In this document: positions 44,871-58,300 of the stretch, piece after piece
How the letters are laid out: each line of letters opens with the position of its first letter
How positions within the stretch are numbered: position 1 is the stretch's first letter
Assembly: GCF_027596085.1 (NCBI RefSeq)
Contig: NC_072470.1
Coordinates: 5,214,320-5,278,319, forward strand
Direction: 5' to 3'
DNA length: 64,000 bases
From: Anoplopoma fimbria
Lineage: Eukaryota > Chordata > Actinopteri > Perciformes > Anoplopomatidae
Translations under genes and position numbers: made by a program
Notes under the pieces: generated by a model
Seen by the model: only the letters and a program-made list of their open reading frames with translations
Told to the model about the DNA's origin: nothing
Database searches by the model: none

Positions 44871-44974
44871 TTTTTATTTGACTTTTATGCTTTTTTTAAC
44901 ACGTGTGGGACCAGATTTCTGAAACATATTCATTTTTATACATGTATAAATATTTTAACATATAACAGGGTTAA

Positions 44975-45380
44975 AGCAGTGGTTCTAATATTGGGGTTAG
45001 GACCCTTAGTAATCAGTAATCTCTTTTAAATCACTTCTTAAAACACATTTTTACAGAATGGCTTTTTATGTGATGTCATTTTAATGTTTTGTTTTATTTG
45101 GTTTTACTATTTTATCTTATATTCGTTTACTATTTTATGTTTATCTATTTTCACTGGATTTTATTTATTTTGTTCGTTTATTTAATTGTCACTTGTTATT
45201 TCATTTTGTCTCTTAGTTGAGTTTTATCCTCACGATTGTTTTTAATGTTTCATCTATTGCACTGTTTTGCTGCCTTGTCTGTCGAAGCACTTTGTAAACC
45301 TTGTTTTTAAAAGGTGCTATATAAATAAAGTTATTATTATTATTATTATTAAAATAGTTATAAACATGAGGGGTCACAAG
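44975..45380. mobile_element. hAT-like remnant interrupted by a LINE/SINE-like tail
   Basis: 'cagtggttctaatattgggg' at the left and 'gaggggtcacaagatta' at the right look like parts of one hAT-like repeat. Between them lies about 330 bp that ends 'aaaaggtgctatataaataa' plus (TTA)n, the tail style of fish non-LTR elements. This suggests a nested insertion. Confidence 0.5.
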
Positions 45381-47450
45381 ATTAAATTACTAAATATATA
45401 TCATTGTGGCCCAAAACTATGTTGATTTTTTTGTCTTTTGATTTCTTTCCTGTAATACACAACAGGATACTTCCACTACTTCGAACACTGGGATAAACAC
45501 ATATTTGTTTTTAGGGTTCACAAGAGGGACAACAATGTTGGGAAAGGACCTAACAGCCTGCTGCAAATGATAGGAAAATGAACCTACTGTATATTGCAAT
45601 ATATCCCCTGTGCATTACCAATGCTAAGAAAGAGCAAAGATAATCAAAATGAATGCATTTCTGCAGGTTTCAAACCTCTTAATGTTGGTTAAGGAGCCCA
45701 AACATCGCACATCTATCTGCAGAGTGTTTTGTCAGTTTGTATCTGGGTGTATGTGCGAGCGAGAGGAGATATAAACGGCGACAGAGCACTGATTTGACAG
45801 GCCGACCAGACTGAAAGGGTGGAAACTGTCACCCAACACGACACTCAAAAAGATAGGGAGCATCTGAAAGGAGACACAGAGAAGAGCCACAGGGCTGAGA
45901 TACCAAACAGCTACACTCCTACTGTATCAGCCTGATAAGATGTTGCAGCTCCATATCTGACAACCTCAAGAAGGGGGATTTTTCCATCTTTGTACATCCC
46001 AGGAATTGCCCTTTTAAAACCAAATGAGTCTGCTGCAAAGAACAGGAAAGTTTTGTTGAGCCTGGACATGCAAGTCTCAATCACTATCAGCTCAGAAATT
46101 AAATGATTTTATTTAAAAAAAGAAGAGATAATTAAACAGTTTTCAGAAACCCTTCAGCCTTCACAGTAAAGGCCCGGCGTTGTGATGTCCTGATGTAAAC
46201 CAGTCATTGTGCCACGTCGACTGAGTGAAGGACCATGGGATATCCGAACCCAGAGGGCAGATTACTGACTCACATGCCGTGCGTTTTCTGAGGTCACATG
46301 CCTCCACATGAATGGTATATTGTAAGAAGCTAGGGGAATGTTTTCTTCTCCTTTTATAACGGAGTTTAAACATTCATACCAATCGTGACTCACACAATAA
46401 GTGCAAAAGAATAGCCTTTCTTCCCTTGCATCAAGATAATTATACATTAGTAGGGTCAAAGGTCAAACTGAAGTGGCTTTACATCGTGTCTCTGACCAGA
46501 ACATATTCACTTAAGGAAGGGGATCCAGGAAAAGCAGTTGGCTACGGTAAGTACAGACTCACTGGAGGAGACAGGAAATGACTTAGCGGGACGAAGATGA
46601 CGAGAGCTACTTCTTTAAAAAGTTGCGGTTTCAATTTGCAGCTGCAAGAGGCAGTGACTCGTCTTTTTCAGCCTGAAGCAGAAAGGTCATATGCGCTTCT
46701 AGGTACGGATTCACTGGTGAATGCACATGCAAAATAAAGGATGCATCCTAAAAATGTGATGTTCAACCGCAAGTATGCACTCCATCCTGCGAGAACGCTC
46801 TGTCCTCTGTTTCTACTCTGCATTCCTCTGAGAATATCTTAAGCATTTAGGAGGCCGCAGGAAAATGTCTTTTGTCTCATTTTGTTGTGTTTACGCATTT
46901 GGTATTGAAAACATGTGTCAGCACATTAGGGTTCAAATATTTCACCTTTTCAAGAGACAAGCAAAGGAACCACAAAGCCTCAAGAACAATGTTTTAAACT
47001 CCAACTTGTTTTGCAAAGTTGTAGAAGTTTCTCAATCTTAACAGAAAAAAACGAAACATTTTAACTGAGGTGAAAACAGGAAAACCATATTGCAATGCTA
47101 AAATGACACAATGACAGTTAAAGTTGTTATAAAGTAAACACTCATTGGTTGCAACTCCTCAAAAGTCCATTTTTTGCAGGGTTCTCTGGGAAATTGTGAT
47201 TGGCATAACTAACAAGTATTAGAATTATTGATTAATCTGTTGATAATTCTAATTATCTATCCACATGTTTGACCACTAAAATGTCAGTAAGTATTGAAAA
47301 CAGCTTCCCAGAATGCAATTTGGTGTTTTCACATATCTTGTTTTGTTTAACCGACCCAAAGGTATTCTGATAATCATAGAAAACCAGCAAATATACTAAT
47401 ATGAACACGTACATTTTTGTTATTCATCCTGTTGCTGATGCTGATGCTGA
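45381..47450. other. Intergenic region between RAB9A and TCEANC
   Basis: The genes are both on the minus strand, so TCEANC lies upstream of RAB9A. I see no exon here. A fish repeat copy lies at about 47200-47400. Confidence 0.5.
47200..47400 (+). repeat. Fish interspersed repeat, forward copy
   Basis: It contains 'ttgattaatctgttgataat', 'ccactaaaatgtcagtaagt' and 'cttgttttgtttaaccgacc', the forward form of the family at 21240 and 23340. Confidence 0.6.
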
Positions 47451-47458
47451 CAAATTGA

Positions 47459-47464
47459 TTTATT
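47459..47464 (-). terminator. TCEANC: Poly(A) signal of TCEANC
   Basis: TTTATT on the plus strand gives AATAAA on the minus strand, 43 bases after the stop codon, predicting a very short 3' UTR. Confidence 0.55.
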
Positions 47465-47506
47465 GTCATTTTTTTATCGTGAATGATTGATCTGATACTG
47501 TTTTCT

Positions 47507-48496
47507 TTAGAGGCACACCCATCCGCTGTGGTACCACTGCTGCCCACACCCGCTGCAGGTCACAAACGTCATTGCGTCATCGTCAGGGCCGCTCTGCCTC
47601 ACCCACGCGGGCAAGAAAAGGGCACCCCTGGACACCTGCGTCACCTTACAGTCCGACCCCCCACATTTTTTGCAGCGGATCTTCTGCGTCTGCGTCCCTT
47701 CTATCCCCCGAGGGAGCTGCCTCTCGCTGACGCCCAGAGATGAGTACTCCTCCCTGAGCTGCCGGAGCTCTGCGCTGGCCATCTCCTCTGCAGACATCCG
47801 GGCGAAGGCCTCAGGTGACAGCGAGCCGCCCAGGAGGCCCTGACGTAGATGGCGGTTTTTAGGATTCCTCAAGTTGGCCACCTTGCTCCTCACGCAGCTT
47901 TTGTATTTGACCTGGCTGGATTTGTGGAGCTCGTGGATGTGCTGCTCCATGTCTGCAGCCAGCTCTTCGGCCTTGTCTTGATCGGCAAGTTCGGGGCAGA
48001 GGGCAGCCAGAAGGAGCTGAGCACATTTGGGTCTTACAGGGGAGAAACTACAGGATGCAGATGTGAAAGAAGCGTCATCTTTTGCCACTAAGGATGACGC
48101 TTCTTGTTGTGCACACTTCACTTTGCTGTCACATGTCTGCGCTGAATCAGTGTGGGAGTCCCCCTGCTCGGAGACTCCTCCATCCTCGGCCCGATCTGAT
48201 AGAGACCCCCTCTGAGAGAGGTCAGGATCTTCTGTGCTCTTCACACCTCGGGTGTCTTTGCTGTACTGTCTCTTCCACTTCGACAACAAGCTCCTCACTG
48301 TCCTCTTCACGCCGTCATCAGAGCAGCTTTTCAGGAGCCTGTGGAGACTTTGAACTACGCCTGTTGTTTCCAGCTGCTCTGCTGTGATGTGAGACTTATC
48401 AAGGTCACCGAGGAGGGTCAAGACGTTCCCATAGCGTCTGTCTGCATTGGATCTCTCTATCTGCACAGCACAGTGGACTATTTCTTTTGCATCCAT
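47507..48496 (-). CDS. TCEANC: Transcription elongation factor A N-terminal and central domain-containing protein
   Basis: A single exon codes for 329 residues in a TFIIS-like layout. Residues 1-80 resemble the TFIIS N-terminal helical domain (ITAEQLETTGVVQSLHRLLK, then VKRTVRSLLSKWKRQY). Residues 81-155 are a variable Ser/Asp-rich linker. Residues 160-264 fit the Pol II-binding central domain (YKSCVRSKVANLRNPKNRHLR). Residues 275-329 are a zinc ribbon with CKKC (275-278) and CSGC (314-317). TFIIS uses an Asp-Glu pair in the ribbon loop to stimulate transcript cleavage; here the loop reads PDDDAMT (304-310). Its cellular role is poorly known; elongation-factor-like activity is inferred from family. 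The start has a perfect context (CCACCATGG) and lies five bases inside an acceptor (TTGCAG|CC), implying a non-coding first exon. It lies next to RAB9A as in human. Confidence 0.93.
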   Translation of the reverse strand: MDAKEIVHCAVQIERSNADRRYGNVLTLLGDLDKSHITAEQLETTGVVQSLHRLLKSCSDDGVKRTVRSLLSKWKRQYSKDTRGVKSTEDPDLSQRGSLSDRAEDGGVSEQGDSHTDSAQTCDSKVKCAQQEASSLVAKDDASFTSASCSFSPVRPKCAQLLLAALCPELADQDKAEELAADMEQHIHELHKSSQVKYKSCVRSKVANLRNPKNRHLRQGLLGGSLSPEAFARMSAEEMASAELRQLREEYSSLGVSERQLPRGIEGTQTQKIRCKKCGGSDCKVTQVSRGALFLPAWVRQSGPDDDAMTFVTCSGCGQQWYHSGWVCL

Positions 48497-48633
48497 GGTG
48501 GCTGCAAGAAGAGAGATAAGACACTTAAATAGTAAAATGACACCTAATCAATAAACATCTGTTACTTAATACACAAGGCTTTACAGTTTGCATCCTTCAA
48601 AATATAGAATTATTGCTTTCTGTGTTTGTTTAC

Positions 48634-48712
48634 CAGCAATCCCCTCATGGTTTGCAGCTACTCCGCACAAGCAGGAAGCCTGAAAACATCTACAAGGGAG
48701 CAGCCATGTTGG
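48634..48712 (-). promoter_or_regulatory. TCEANC: Candidate TCEANC first exon and YY1-like start element
   Basis: A minus-strand donor (ATTGCTG|GTAAAC) ends a likely non-coding exon at 48634. The minus strand also reads CCAACATGGCTGC (48712-48700), close to the YY1 core often found at TATA-less starts. A forward CTCF-like motif, CCTCTAGATGGTGCTG at about 48748-48763, sits just upstream. Confidence 0.45.
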
Positions 48713-49889
48713 ATCTTGTTTTGAAAACAGGAAGTTGCTTGAATTCACCTCTAGATGGTGCTGTAGCATCACAGAATGACACTCATGAGGGCTTTGGGTT
48801 AGTTTGATATAAGTTTCTAATGAAGGAATTAAATGTACTGCATTTATGACACCTATTTATTATCAGATTTTTGTTTTTCCTTAAATTATTTTAAACTATA
48901 TATACTTTTACTAAATGATGGATAATTGTGAGCCTGAATGAAGTGAAGAAGAGTGTCTCCCTGTAATCCTCCTTATTGTACTTTGTGGTGAGGTAAATCT
49001 GTTATTGTGTCTCAATAATATGGCCTTGCAGTGGTGCTGTGGTTTTTCTAAAATGTACTGTAGGATTAGTTCTTTATGTGAGGATTTATTTGTGTGCATT
49101 TGGCTTTTGCAGGTTGTTGCCTATTCAGAAGCCAGGCTAGATTGCAGTGTATTTTCAAAACTTTTTTCTATACGCTGACAATAACAACAAAGCTGGATTA
49201 ACATGTGTGTCGAAGCGTAGGCAGAAGCGAGGGTAAGTATTCCTATTAATCTGTATGATTATGACTATTGTTAGAGGATTTACAAGAGCAACAAAATTGA
49301 ATGTTGTGCTGCGTGCAGAAACATGCAGTCCTCACATACCAAGAGTCAACCAGGCAAGAATTCTTAAGAAGAGTGCACGGTATTGCATAGCAAGATGAGG
49401 CAAGCCTCCTCAGCTGTTTTGCAATTACATGTTATGAAGGGAGAAGATGAATGAGTGTGAAGTATAATTCATGGTTGTGGAGCTTAGACAAGAAACGTTT
49501 CGGTGCGTCAAAACCACTACAGTGGAGAGACCCGTTCGTGGGTAGTTGTTAAAATGTCCTCAGAACCAGTTTGATATAATCACACACTTAAAAGTGACGT
49601 CTGTGAGTGAAACAAATATAAACTCTGGGTGTTTGTAATGTTGTACATGTATTTATTAACATTATTTGAATGGGGGTAAAACTAAGAGCAATTTATTGAA
49701 ATCGAGGGTTTATGATGACTTTTTATAAATGCCAGACCCCCACATCATTTGTAACAATTCCATTTTTTCAGCAAGGCTGACATTCAACATAAATCCAGGG
49801 TCAAAAAACAAACAAAAGACCTTCTCCTGATCTCCCAAAAATGTCAGACGTTCCCTTACGTTGATTCGTCTGTCAACCTGTTTTCTCGG

Positions 49890-50020
49890 TAAGACATTTA
49901 AGTGTTTGGAACATAAAATATCAGAACATATGAAAGTTGACAACCTGTTTTGTCCCATCAACAGTTCAAAATCCCAAATATGTTTAATTTCTTTTTATGT
50001 AAGACAAAGAAAAGCACACA
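49890..50020 (+). repeat. Fish interspersed repeat, forward fragment
   Basis: It contains 'cctgttttgtcccatcaaca', 'ttcaaaatcccaaatatgtt' and 'gtaagacaaagaaaagcaca', the same family as 47200-47400. Confidence 0.6.
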
Positions 50021-50863
50021 CTATTCCCAATGGGTAGCTGGAATTACTGTTTTTATTTTTTCATATTGAAGGCTTGAAGGCAATTCATCATTTACAAACA
50101 TTTGTTATAGATTAATCCATTTGTTTTAGCTCTATTCTTCTCACTTGAGCGAACAGACAAAAGATGCACTGATACTTCCCCCCATCCCTTAACATTGTTC
50201 ATCAGTCCCTTAGGAGAGATTTTACTCTGAAAGGCACTTTAATTAAATAATTCTGCCTTTGTAGGATGTATTATCTTCACATCTGTCATGACGTCTGCAT
50301 GATGGATTTCACAAGAGGAGCTGGATTTTTCTGTCATGGCTCCAGTGACTGTGAATAAAAAGATGGCTGCCTTTGTGTACATGAATCACACATCATTTTT
50401 GTTTTAATTCACATTGAATAGCACCGTGATAATTCTAAGTACACTCCTATCATATTATATATGTTATTATTCACACAGAAATAGCTCCATGACATATGAA
50501 TAGCTTAGCAGGGTGCCATTATGTAACCTGAGGTATGACATCACCCTTTTAATCACATATTTAAAATGTGCCCTAAAGATTGATGCATTGAGGCCCCCGA
50601 GGGAACACTGATACAGTGTCTCTCTCCATAACAGCTTCAAGCTCTCAAGTCTTCAAACTGCAGCTTTTAAAACCCCAAATGGGAAGTGGAAGCTTCCAGG
50701 AGGCTTATAGCGGTGGTAATGTTTAACTTTTCAAACACAAGTTTGCTGGCTTAAGGAGTTTTTTTGCTGGTGTATTCGGTAATGTGCAATGTTGGATGTG
50801 CAAGTGTTTGTTCTTTTTTGGTGGATTTTGTTGACTCCCACACCTCAAACTATGTGTTGCTTC

Positions 50864-50866
<3 letters not shown>

Positions 50867-50895
<29 letters not shown>
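50867..50895 (+). repeat. (GT)n microsatellite
   Basis: About 14 GT units. Confidence 0.9.
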
Positions 50896-50898
<3 letters not shown>

Positions 50899-51148
50899 AT
50901 GGGTGGGGTCCAGCTGGGCCTCCAGTGAAGAGACAAAAACAGAAACCTCTTACTGCAGTCGACACACTGCAGGCCCCCTGCCCCTTTGTTTCTCCAACCA
51001 CACACGACTGGAATACCAGAAAAGACACACAAGGCTCCTCGGATCTTATCAAGTAATTTCACTGCGGCCTGATGTGCACTTGCGCGCTCCTTCCTCGTCT
51101 GTGGGAGTGGAATTTTACCAGCAGGCCCCCGGCCGTGGTGTCCATGCG

Positions 51149-51163
51149 TCAACAGGTGGCGCT
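51149..51163 (+). promoter_or_regulatory. CTCF-like site, forward orientation
   Basis: TCAACAGGTGGCGCT fits most of the CTCF core. It lies about 130 bp from a long AC array. Confidence 0.45.
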
Positions 51164-51286
51164 CTCTGCGCTGTGCTGATTTCACTGGAGCTGTATGAAG
51201 AAGTGGAGTCCTGCTGTATCACATCCTGCTTTTGTTGTCTCCGCCTCTTCTGCAGACCACGCCACACTTGATGGCGTGTACGCATG

Positions 51287-51288
<2 letters not shown>

Positions 51289-51377
<89 letters not shown>
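51289..51377 (+). repeat. (AC)n microsatellite
   Basis: About 44 uninterrupted AC units. Confidence 0.97.
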
Positions 51378-51379
<2 letters not shown>

Positions 51380-54300
51380 CCTTGAGACATCCAGAGGAGG
51401 AGGGCGGCCTCTCTTGTTAAAGTGATCAGTTTCTTCATGGGCAGACATTCATGACAACATGGTAAGTCCCCGAGAGAACCCCCCACAACCTGAAAAACAC
51501 CCCCATCACACACAATTATACAGTGTGTGTGTCATGCTGTGTGAATGTGTGTGTGCACCCATCAAGAAAAACAAAAGGATAAAAGGAGTTCACAAAAATG
51601 TTAAAATCATGCGTTGCCGCTGTAAAATACACCCATCTGAAGTGTGTTTGTCCCTCTTTCTCAATAATATTTATTATTACTATTGGCTAACTGTACACAG
51701 ATTATCAAGGGGGGAGGGGAGGCTAGCAAAGGGGGCGGGTTGTGAATATTATTTTCTTTTTGCTGAGGGGAGGGTAGTCTTTTTTGGGAGAGAAGAAAAC
51801 TTTCCCATCACACTGAACGTTGTGTCTTCATTTCCTCTTTCACTTTGTAATCAGAAAAACATTAAAGTTGAAGTTGACCTTTATTGTGTTTGCTAATGTA
51901 AAGACTCATATTCTGCATTGAATTGGCATTCCATTAAGTTTGATTTATCATCTTCTTATTTTGCCTTTTTTAATTATTAATGGTGGAATGAGTTTTACCA
52001 ATAAAATCATATTGTATTGTATTCGCACATTCGTACATGGTAACTATTGAGTTTGATTGCAGCTTGTAAGTGTATTATTATTCAACTGTTTATTTAGATA
52101 GATATGAGATAGGTTGTGGTTTTACTGCTGTGGGAGGAAAATCATCTTCTATTTTGCATCTGATCTTAATGCTCTTGACAGGGTGTGTGTGTGCGAGAGT
52201 TTATGTGTGACAGGGGTAACGGGGGGGTGCCCACCTCACACACACCCCCATCATGACCTTGAGGGTGATAACAGATGACTGAAGTGGACCTTTTCTTTCT
52301 CTTTGTGTTTCCTTTCTCTCTGTTTCTGCCGCGGGGTTCATTCTGAGTTTCTATTTTCGGGGTTATAAACCAGAAACAGTGTCACCGTCTCTATCTTGTA
52401 CTTATGAAGAGTCTCGCACCGCCTCAGGCAGGAAATGAAGACTCCACAAACATGCAACCACAAAAACTAGACTGTTATGTCTGCTCTAGTTCATCATAAT
52501 ATTGTCCTTTTTTTTCTGCTGAAGACAGAAACAATAAGGAAGTGATATCATCGTGTTTGTGGTTTTTCACTGTAGTGGAGTCAAACGCAGAATCAGAAGG
52601 TACAGCAACACAATCGTTTATGTCGCTTCTGGCGTTGTGATAAATTGAATTTCATAATTTGATGCAACACTTTATTTTCAACTAACAAGTTCTGTGAACA
52701 CATTACACCAAAAGCAGTGACCTGAATTCTAACAAGAAAATATGAGTATTGATTTTAATACTCTGCTCACTCTCATGACTTTGCTCTGAAGGACGCTGAA
52801 TACCAATCCTCTGAGGTTAAAGCCATATGTTCCCTCCGATGAGCAAACTATTATCCACATTGATTTGTTTTCCCATGAATCCCCCTCTCCCACGCACACA
52901 CATACATGCAAACACAAAGTGGACACATGCTCGGCCTTATGGGAAATCCGCCATCGCCACACCGGGCTACAAATAACCACATCCTCCCACGATGGTCACA
53001 GTTGTGCAGCTTCTACTGGCAAACATTTGTCATTTGTTCACAGTGGAAGGGCGAGGCTCAAAGAGCAGACGGTGCACAGGTGTGAGGGGCCGCGCTTTGG
53101 TTCGGTTCAGCTGTGAGAGCGACGGCGATCAAGTGGCACCAAAGAACTCCAAACAAGAGTACTTTCAAGAGGAAAGTAGTTCAATATGATCCCCGTAACG
53201 CAAGGATTTATGGGTAAAAATAGCAATGCTCACACCTGACAGCCAGCTGTTACGTTTGTAGAGTGTAACTAAGAATGAGGAAATGAAAAAGAAAGAAAAT
53301 GCATCATAAAATATCTATCTATATCATTATCCACCATAAAATACTGGTCATACCAGACCAAGGTTGTAAAAGAATAAAGCTCTGCAGCTATTTAATTGAG
53401 TAATGGTGCATTGTAATGATTTAAAGTTTTCACCTGTAAAAGAAAGACTTTATTTTTTTTTTATTTTTTTATTTAAATAGCCAAGCTTTAAATATACTGT
53501 ATCATCTTTTAAATGTCATACTTTTGATACCTTTTACTTTTATTTTTTACTGCTTTCAGTTGAATGTCTTTTATTGACCTTTAAATCACATCAATAATCT
53601 ACATAGATGTCGACATAGATGACTTCACTGTTAAACATCTATCTGTATGACACAGATTAAACAGGTGTGTTCAAGTACCTTTAAGATAAGAGCTGAGAGT
53701 GCTTTTGTCTTACAGGGCGGGGTCTTGTGTGTGAATGACCGCTGTAACAGAAGGCTTTTGTCTAACGTCACCATATCTTCTCTCAGATATGAAACAGAAG
53801 ACAGATATCATATCATTGTTTGGATCACTTTTGGTTTACGTTTCTCTGAGATGATTCTGTTGCTGTTGGGAGAGAGTTATGGAAGGATTAAGACTATAAA
53901 GAGCATCTCTGTACAATACAACGATCAAACTTGCATGTGCATATTATATTTTTTCCAAAACAGAAAGCACAGAGATAGCACATGCTGTCCTTTTTACATT
54001 TTTAGCCTGCAATCGCCCCCCTTCTCTCCCCCCCTCACTTCTCTGGTAATTTCCGTTGGGTGATTGAGTCTGGATTCCAGATATCCCACAGTTAAGATCC
54101 ATGGGCCTGCAGAGTGCGTGGAGAGGACACTTCTTTACCTCTTCCATCTTTCATTTCTCTTCTACCCTTTTCTTTTCTATCATCTTCTCTTTCTCCTTCA
54201 TTTCCTGCTCTTCACCTTCCTCTCCTCTCTCTCCTCTGCTCCTCTAACCGCCCTGCAGATTCACCCAACACATTCCTCCGACATCCTCCATTTCTCCTCT

Positions 54301-55089
54301 CGGCGCCTGTCCTCTGCTTTCAGCCGTCTGATGGATGCACGATTATGAGCCTGAGGAGGACTGAAATAGTATATGAAGAGGGGACTAAACGGTGGGAAAA
54401 AAAAGTGAGAAAGAGTGTGGGATGAGCAGTGGAAATGCACACACACGCATTTACTGTATGCATGTGTTTGTGTGTGAAAGCTCACGCAAATTCCTGCTTG
54501 GTCATGTGGCAAAGACATTAGCAGCCAACTGAGAGCAGGAGTCACCACCTCTCTGTCTCTTTGTCACTCGAATGTAATCAATAGAGACACATGCTGTCCA
54601 CAAACACACACTGTTTAGTTTTAGCAATGAGATGAAAAAGCTGCAAACAGATTAGGTGTCAAAAAAGCTGTAATCACAGCTACAGTTCTTCAGTCTGAAC
54701 TAAAATACAATGCTTTCAATTCCATCAACTTCTTGATGGCAACATATGAGCAAAGCAGGGTTTCATGTTATATAGAAAGAAGAAATAACTCAATCTTCCT
54801 CCTACAGATGAAAAGCTAAACCTATAAGCAATAAAACCCACCCTCGCTCATTTTATTACACTGCCGCCACAGCCCAAATTGGTCTGGTATGATCAGTAGC
54901 TTAGAGTGTAGGCAAGCTTAAAATAGATGCTGTGGAACTGATATTATTCAGTGTTATTGCTTACCATTTTTCTACAACATACTTTATTATGACAAAGATA
55001 AATATGATGTCTTTAAAACATCTGACTAAAGACTAATTAAATCAGTCATTATTTTGCAATTCCCACTCGTGGCCACAGGGGCCGCTGTT

Positions 55090-55315
55090 CTGTAACAGTC
55101 ATGTTGTCTCGCTTTTAGGAATTAAAAGTAGCTTATTTATCCCCACGCTAGCTGTGTTAGCATGATTACGTGCTTAACAAAGATGGCAAACATTATACCT
55201 GCTAAACCTCCCCATGTTAGCATTGTCGTTGTGAGTATATTAGCATACTTATGTTAGCATTTAGCTCAAGGCAGCTTCACGGAGCTGCAAACATGGCTGT
55301 TCAAATCTCATTAGA
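55090..55315 (+). repeat. Teleost interspersed repeat, copy 3
   Basis: 'aacattatacctgctaaacc', 'catgttagcattgtcgttgt' and 'atgttagcatttagctcaag' match the 3' half of the family at 13830-14130. Confidence 0.65.
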
Positions 55316-58300
55316 AGAGCCACAACTAATAGAGTTTCAATCCCTGTAACTTCAGCTGAGAAAGCTTCAGTTGCTGTTATTTTATCTTCATACAAGCACA
55401 GAATATTAATAACTACTATATTGGAAAAAGTGCATCCTGAACTTTAGTTGAAGGAGAAAAAGGCTGCAGTGCAGAGGTCAAGCAAACCTCTCCAAACACG
55501 CTCGGTATGAACAAACACAACTGGACATCACACACATTTGATGACATTTGCTGCTCTCCTCCCGTCTTGGTGCTTCTGCAAATAGTTAACCTCTGAATTG
55601 CTCAACATGTGGAATCTGTGACCGACGGAGGTGGTGGTCGCTGAACTTCATCCCTCTCTGCAGCTAAAATTCTATTGAGAGGATGAAAGCTGCTCTCACA
55701 ATTAGGTGTGGCATGATTGAACGCACATCTATGTGGGGACATCTGAAGACTCAGTGCAGGTCATGCTCTTTTCATTCCCCTTGGCTTTGAACTACAGTCC
55801 TTTGTTACTCGGTTTATCTGAGGTAAACCCCAAACGCTGCATCTCACTTCCTCGCTTTCAGACAGCATGTAGCACTTGTCTCAGTCCAAAAGGGGAACTT
55901 TAAAGTAAGAAAAACACACAAAGACAATGTGCTGGTGCACAGCTTAGAGGAAGTAACACTGGTAAAGTAACAGGAAGATAGTGAGCCATCATGTTGTCTT
56001 GTTTTACATAAAGTGGAAACAGTTGCTAGTAGGATGGTGAAATGGTGCCACTTAGTAAAAATGTTTGTTTTGGGACTTTTATTTTGACTTTATCTTGAAA
56101 TAAAATCTCATAAAATGAATTTGCATTGACAACAAGTGAGATCATTTCATCAAATGTGCCGAAAATTGGGATTTTAGCAGATGGACCTCTTCACAACAAT
56201 CTATAAAAGCAAAAATATAATAAATATATTTTCTGTGAGCATCAGTTACTTACTTAATCATACAGCCAACTTCCTTCTAAGAGTAAAAGCAAATACAAAC
56301 TGGCTGTATTTGCAAGCAGTTACATCAGCAGTAAAGCATTAGTAGATGACCATTTTAGGCCTTTTTGTTTCTTGGTCTAAACATACCAAAAGTAGTGCTG
56401 CGATATTTTGTTAATTGTGTGTACTCTGATACTGACAGTCAGGGAACGGTAGTAGCTGTGGCCAGAGGTGGAAGAGGGGAAATGTTTTACTCCACGCTGT
56501 TGCAATACTCAATGCGGTTACATAACAGAAAACATGTGAAAGGGAAAAAAGGCAGGAGTCAGAAAAAAAAGGGGAAAGATAGAGGAGAGAGAGAGAGAAT
56601 AGAGGAGGAGGGACATAGATGATGTCATGCATTTCATAGTAAAAGAAGGGGATCAAGTCAACAGTGAAAACTCACCTACGTCACACTCTTTTTTTTCTCT
56701 TTCCTGCATTCTTTTAGTTAGATGCCGAGGCAATGAGTGACAGCTACGACGCACACCTTCAATTTCAGCAGGTCTTCAGCAATCTGGCCTTATTTGGCCT
56801 CCTAGGATAGAAATAAAGGGAAGGAAGAAGGCGAGGGCCAAAATTCCACATGAGGTTTTCATCAAACCAAGACTGACGTGGAGACAGCAGCTGCTTGTCT
56901 GCTACGAAAGCAGTCGAACAATATCTGGAGGCTATCAGGTCGGCCATTTTGAGGCCTGAAGTCTCTCCTTGAAATAAAATAAAAGACATGCTTCTGACCT
57001 CTAGTTGACGCAAGTAATGATTTGCAGCAAAAACACACATCAAAAGTCGTCTTGGAAGTCATGTAGAGGTTTCTTTGTCTGCCACTGATTCGGTGTGGCA
57101 ACCTCAAAGCACAAACAGTTCATTTTGGCATATAAAGACACATTCAGCCGCTCACATCTGACAAAACAACCAACAGGAAACAGAACAGACACCTCCTTGT
57201 CTGCTCTCTGCTCGCCGTTTTCAGAAATAGTCGCCCCCGCCGTTATCAAGCCTGGGTCACACTTCCTGTCTTTGCTGTTCGAATTCGCGCAAGGGATTCT
57301 GGTTAGGACTGGATGTAAAGGAGGCCTCGAACCCCTCCTCCCCTCCTCTTTCTACGCCCACCTCTGCAGGCAGCAGGAAGTCAGAGCTCCCACTTCCTCC
57401 TTGGCGAGAGCAAATGCAGAAGTGGAGATTGTTCAGGTCGGAGGAAGGTCGCTCTCAGTTCTCTATCTGAACCTCATCATCGTTTTCTTCCTCCCTGGTA
57501 TCAGCGTTCACAATAGAGGGCTATTCCGCACACAAATGCCGTAAACCCCTTAAGATAAAAGTATCAAGTTTGTTCTTCTTTTGTGAACCAAAGAGTTTAA
57601 AAGACTCACATACATTTTGTAATGTGGGTCAAACACAGCATTGTCAAAGCTTTAACTATGACCTTTGCAATGCTGCTGCAAAGTTTCATGACAAAACATG
57701 TATAAAGCATAAATGATCTGCAGCAACAACTTCTTTCTACGGTCATTTATTCATAATACAGTGCAGGTAAGATAATGCTGTGTTTTTGAGCAACGCAGTG
57801 CTGTGAAACAGGAAGTCAAATGCTGCAGCAGAAGAAAGAGGAGACAGGTTGAAGAAACTAGTTGCACTGAAGCTCCAGAGAATACTTATACAAAACAGAC
57901 GCAAAGTATCCACAGTGGTAAACAGGATTTATACTTCTCAGTCTCTCTATTTGTCATGTATCGAAACCCTTTCATGTCTAGTTGTTGTCTTCAAAATTAC
58001 CAAAGCATTGAAACTACAAGTTCACAACGAACTGTTACGATTTGGAGGTGTATTTTTTCCATTTTCTTTCTATTTTATGATATATAACAAAGTAGTATTA
58101 TATAAAGTGATATAATAGATACACCCAGTGATCACATCATCTTAATATAAGAAAGAAACAGTTAAATGCTGATTAAATATGGCTGTAGAAAAGAGGTTAG
58201 ATACTGCAGGACGAATGCTGTCATCACCTTAATAAATACAGCATTCCTCCCACATTCCTGAAACAATGGCTGCTCTCTGTACCAGAAACAGTGGCTCTTC

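Noticed and set aside
52729..53189. Possible exon of a further gene (EGFL6 expected by synteny)
   Set aside because: The ORFs here lack cysteine spacing of EGF domains and have no paired splice sites.
57095..57544. 149-codon plus-strand ORF
   Set aside because: No recognisable domain or splice signals, and the composition is like the surrounding non-coding DNA.
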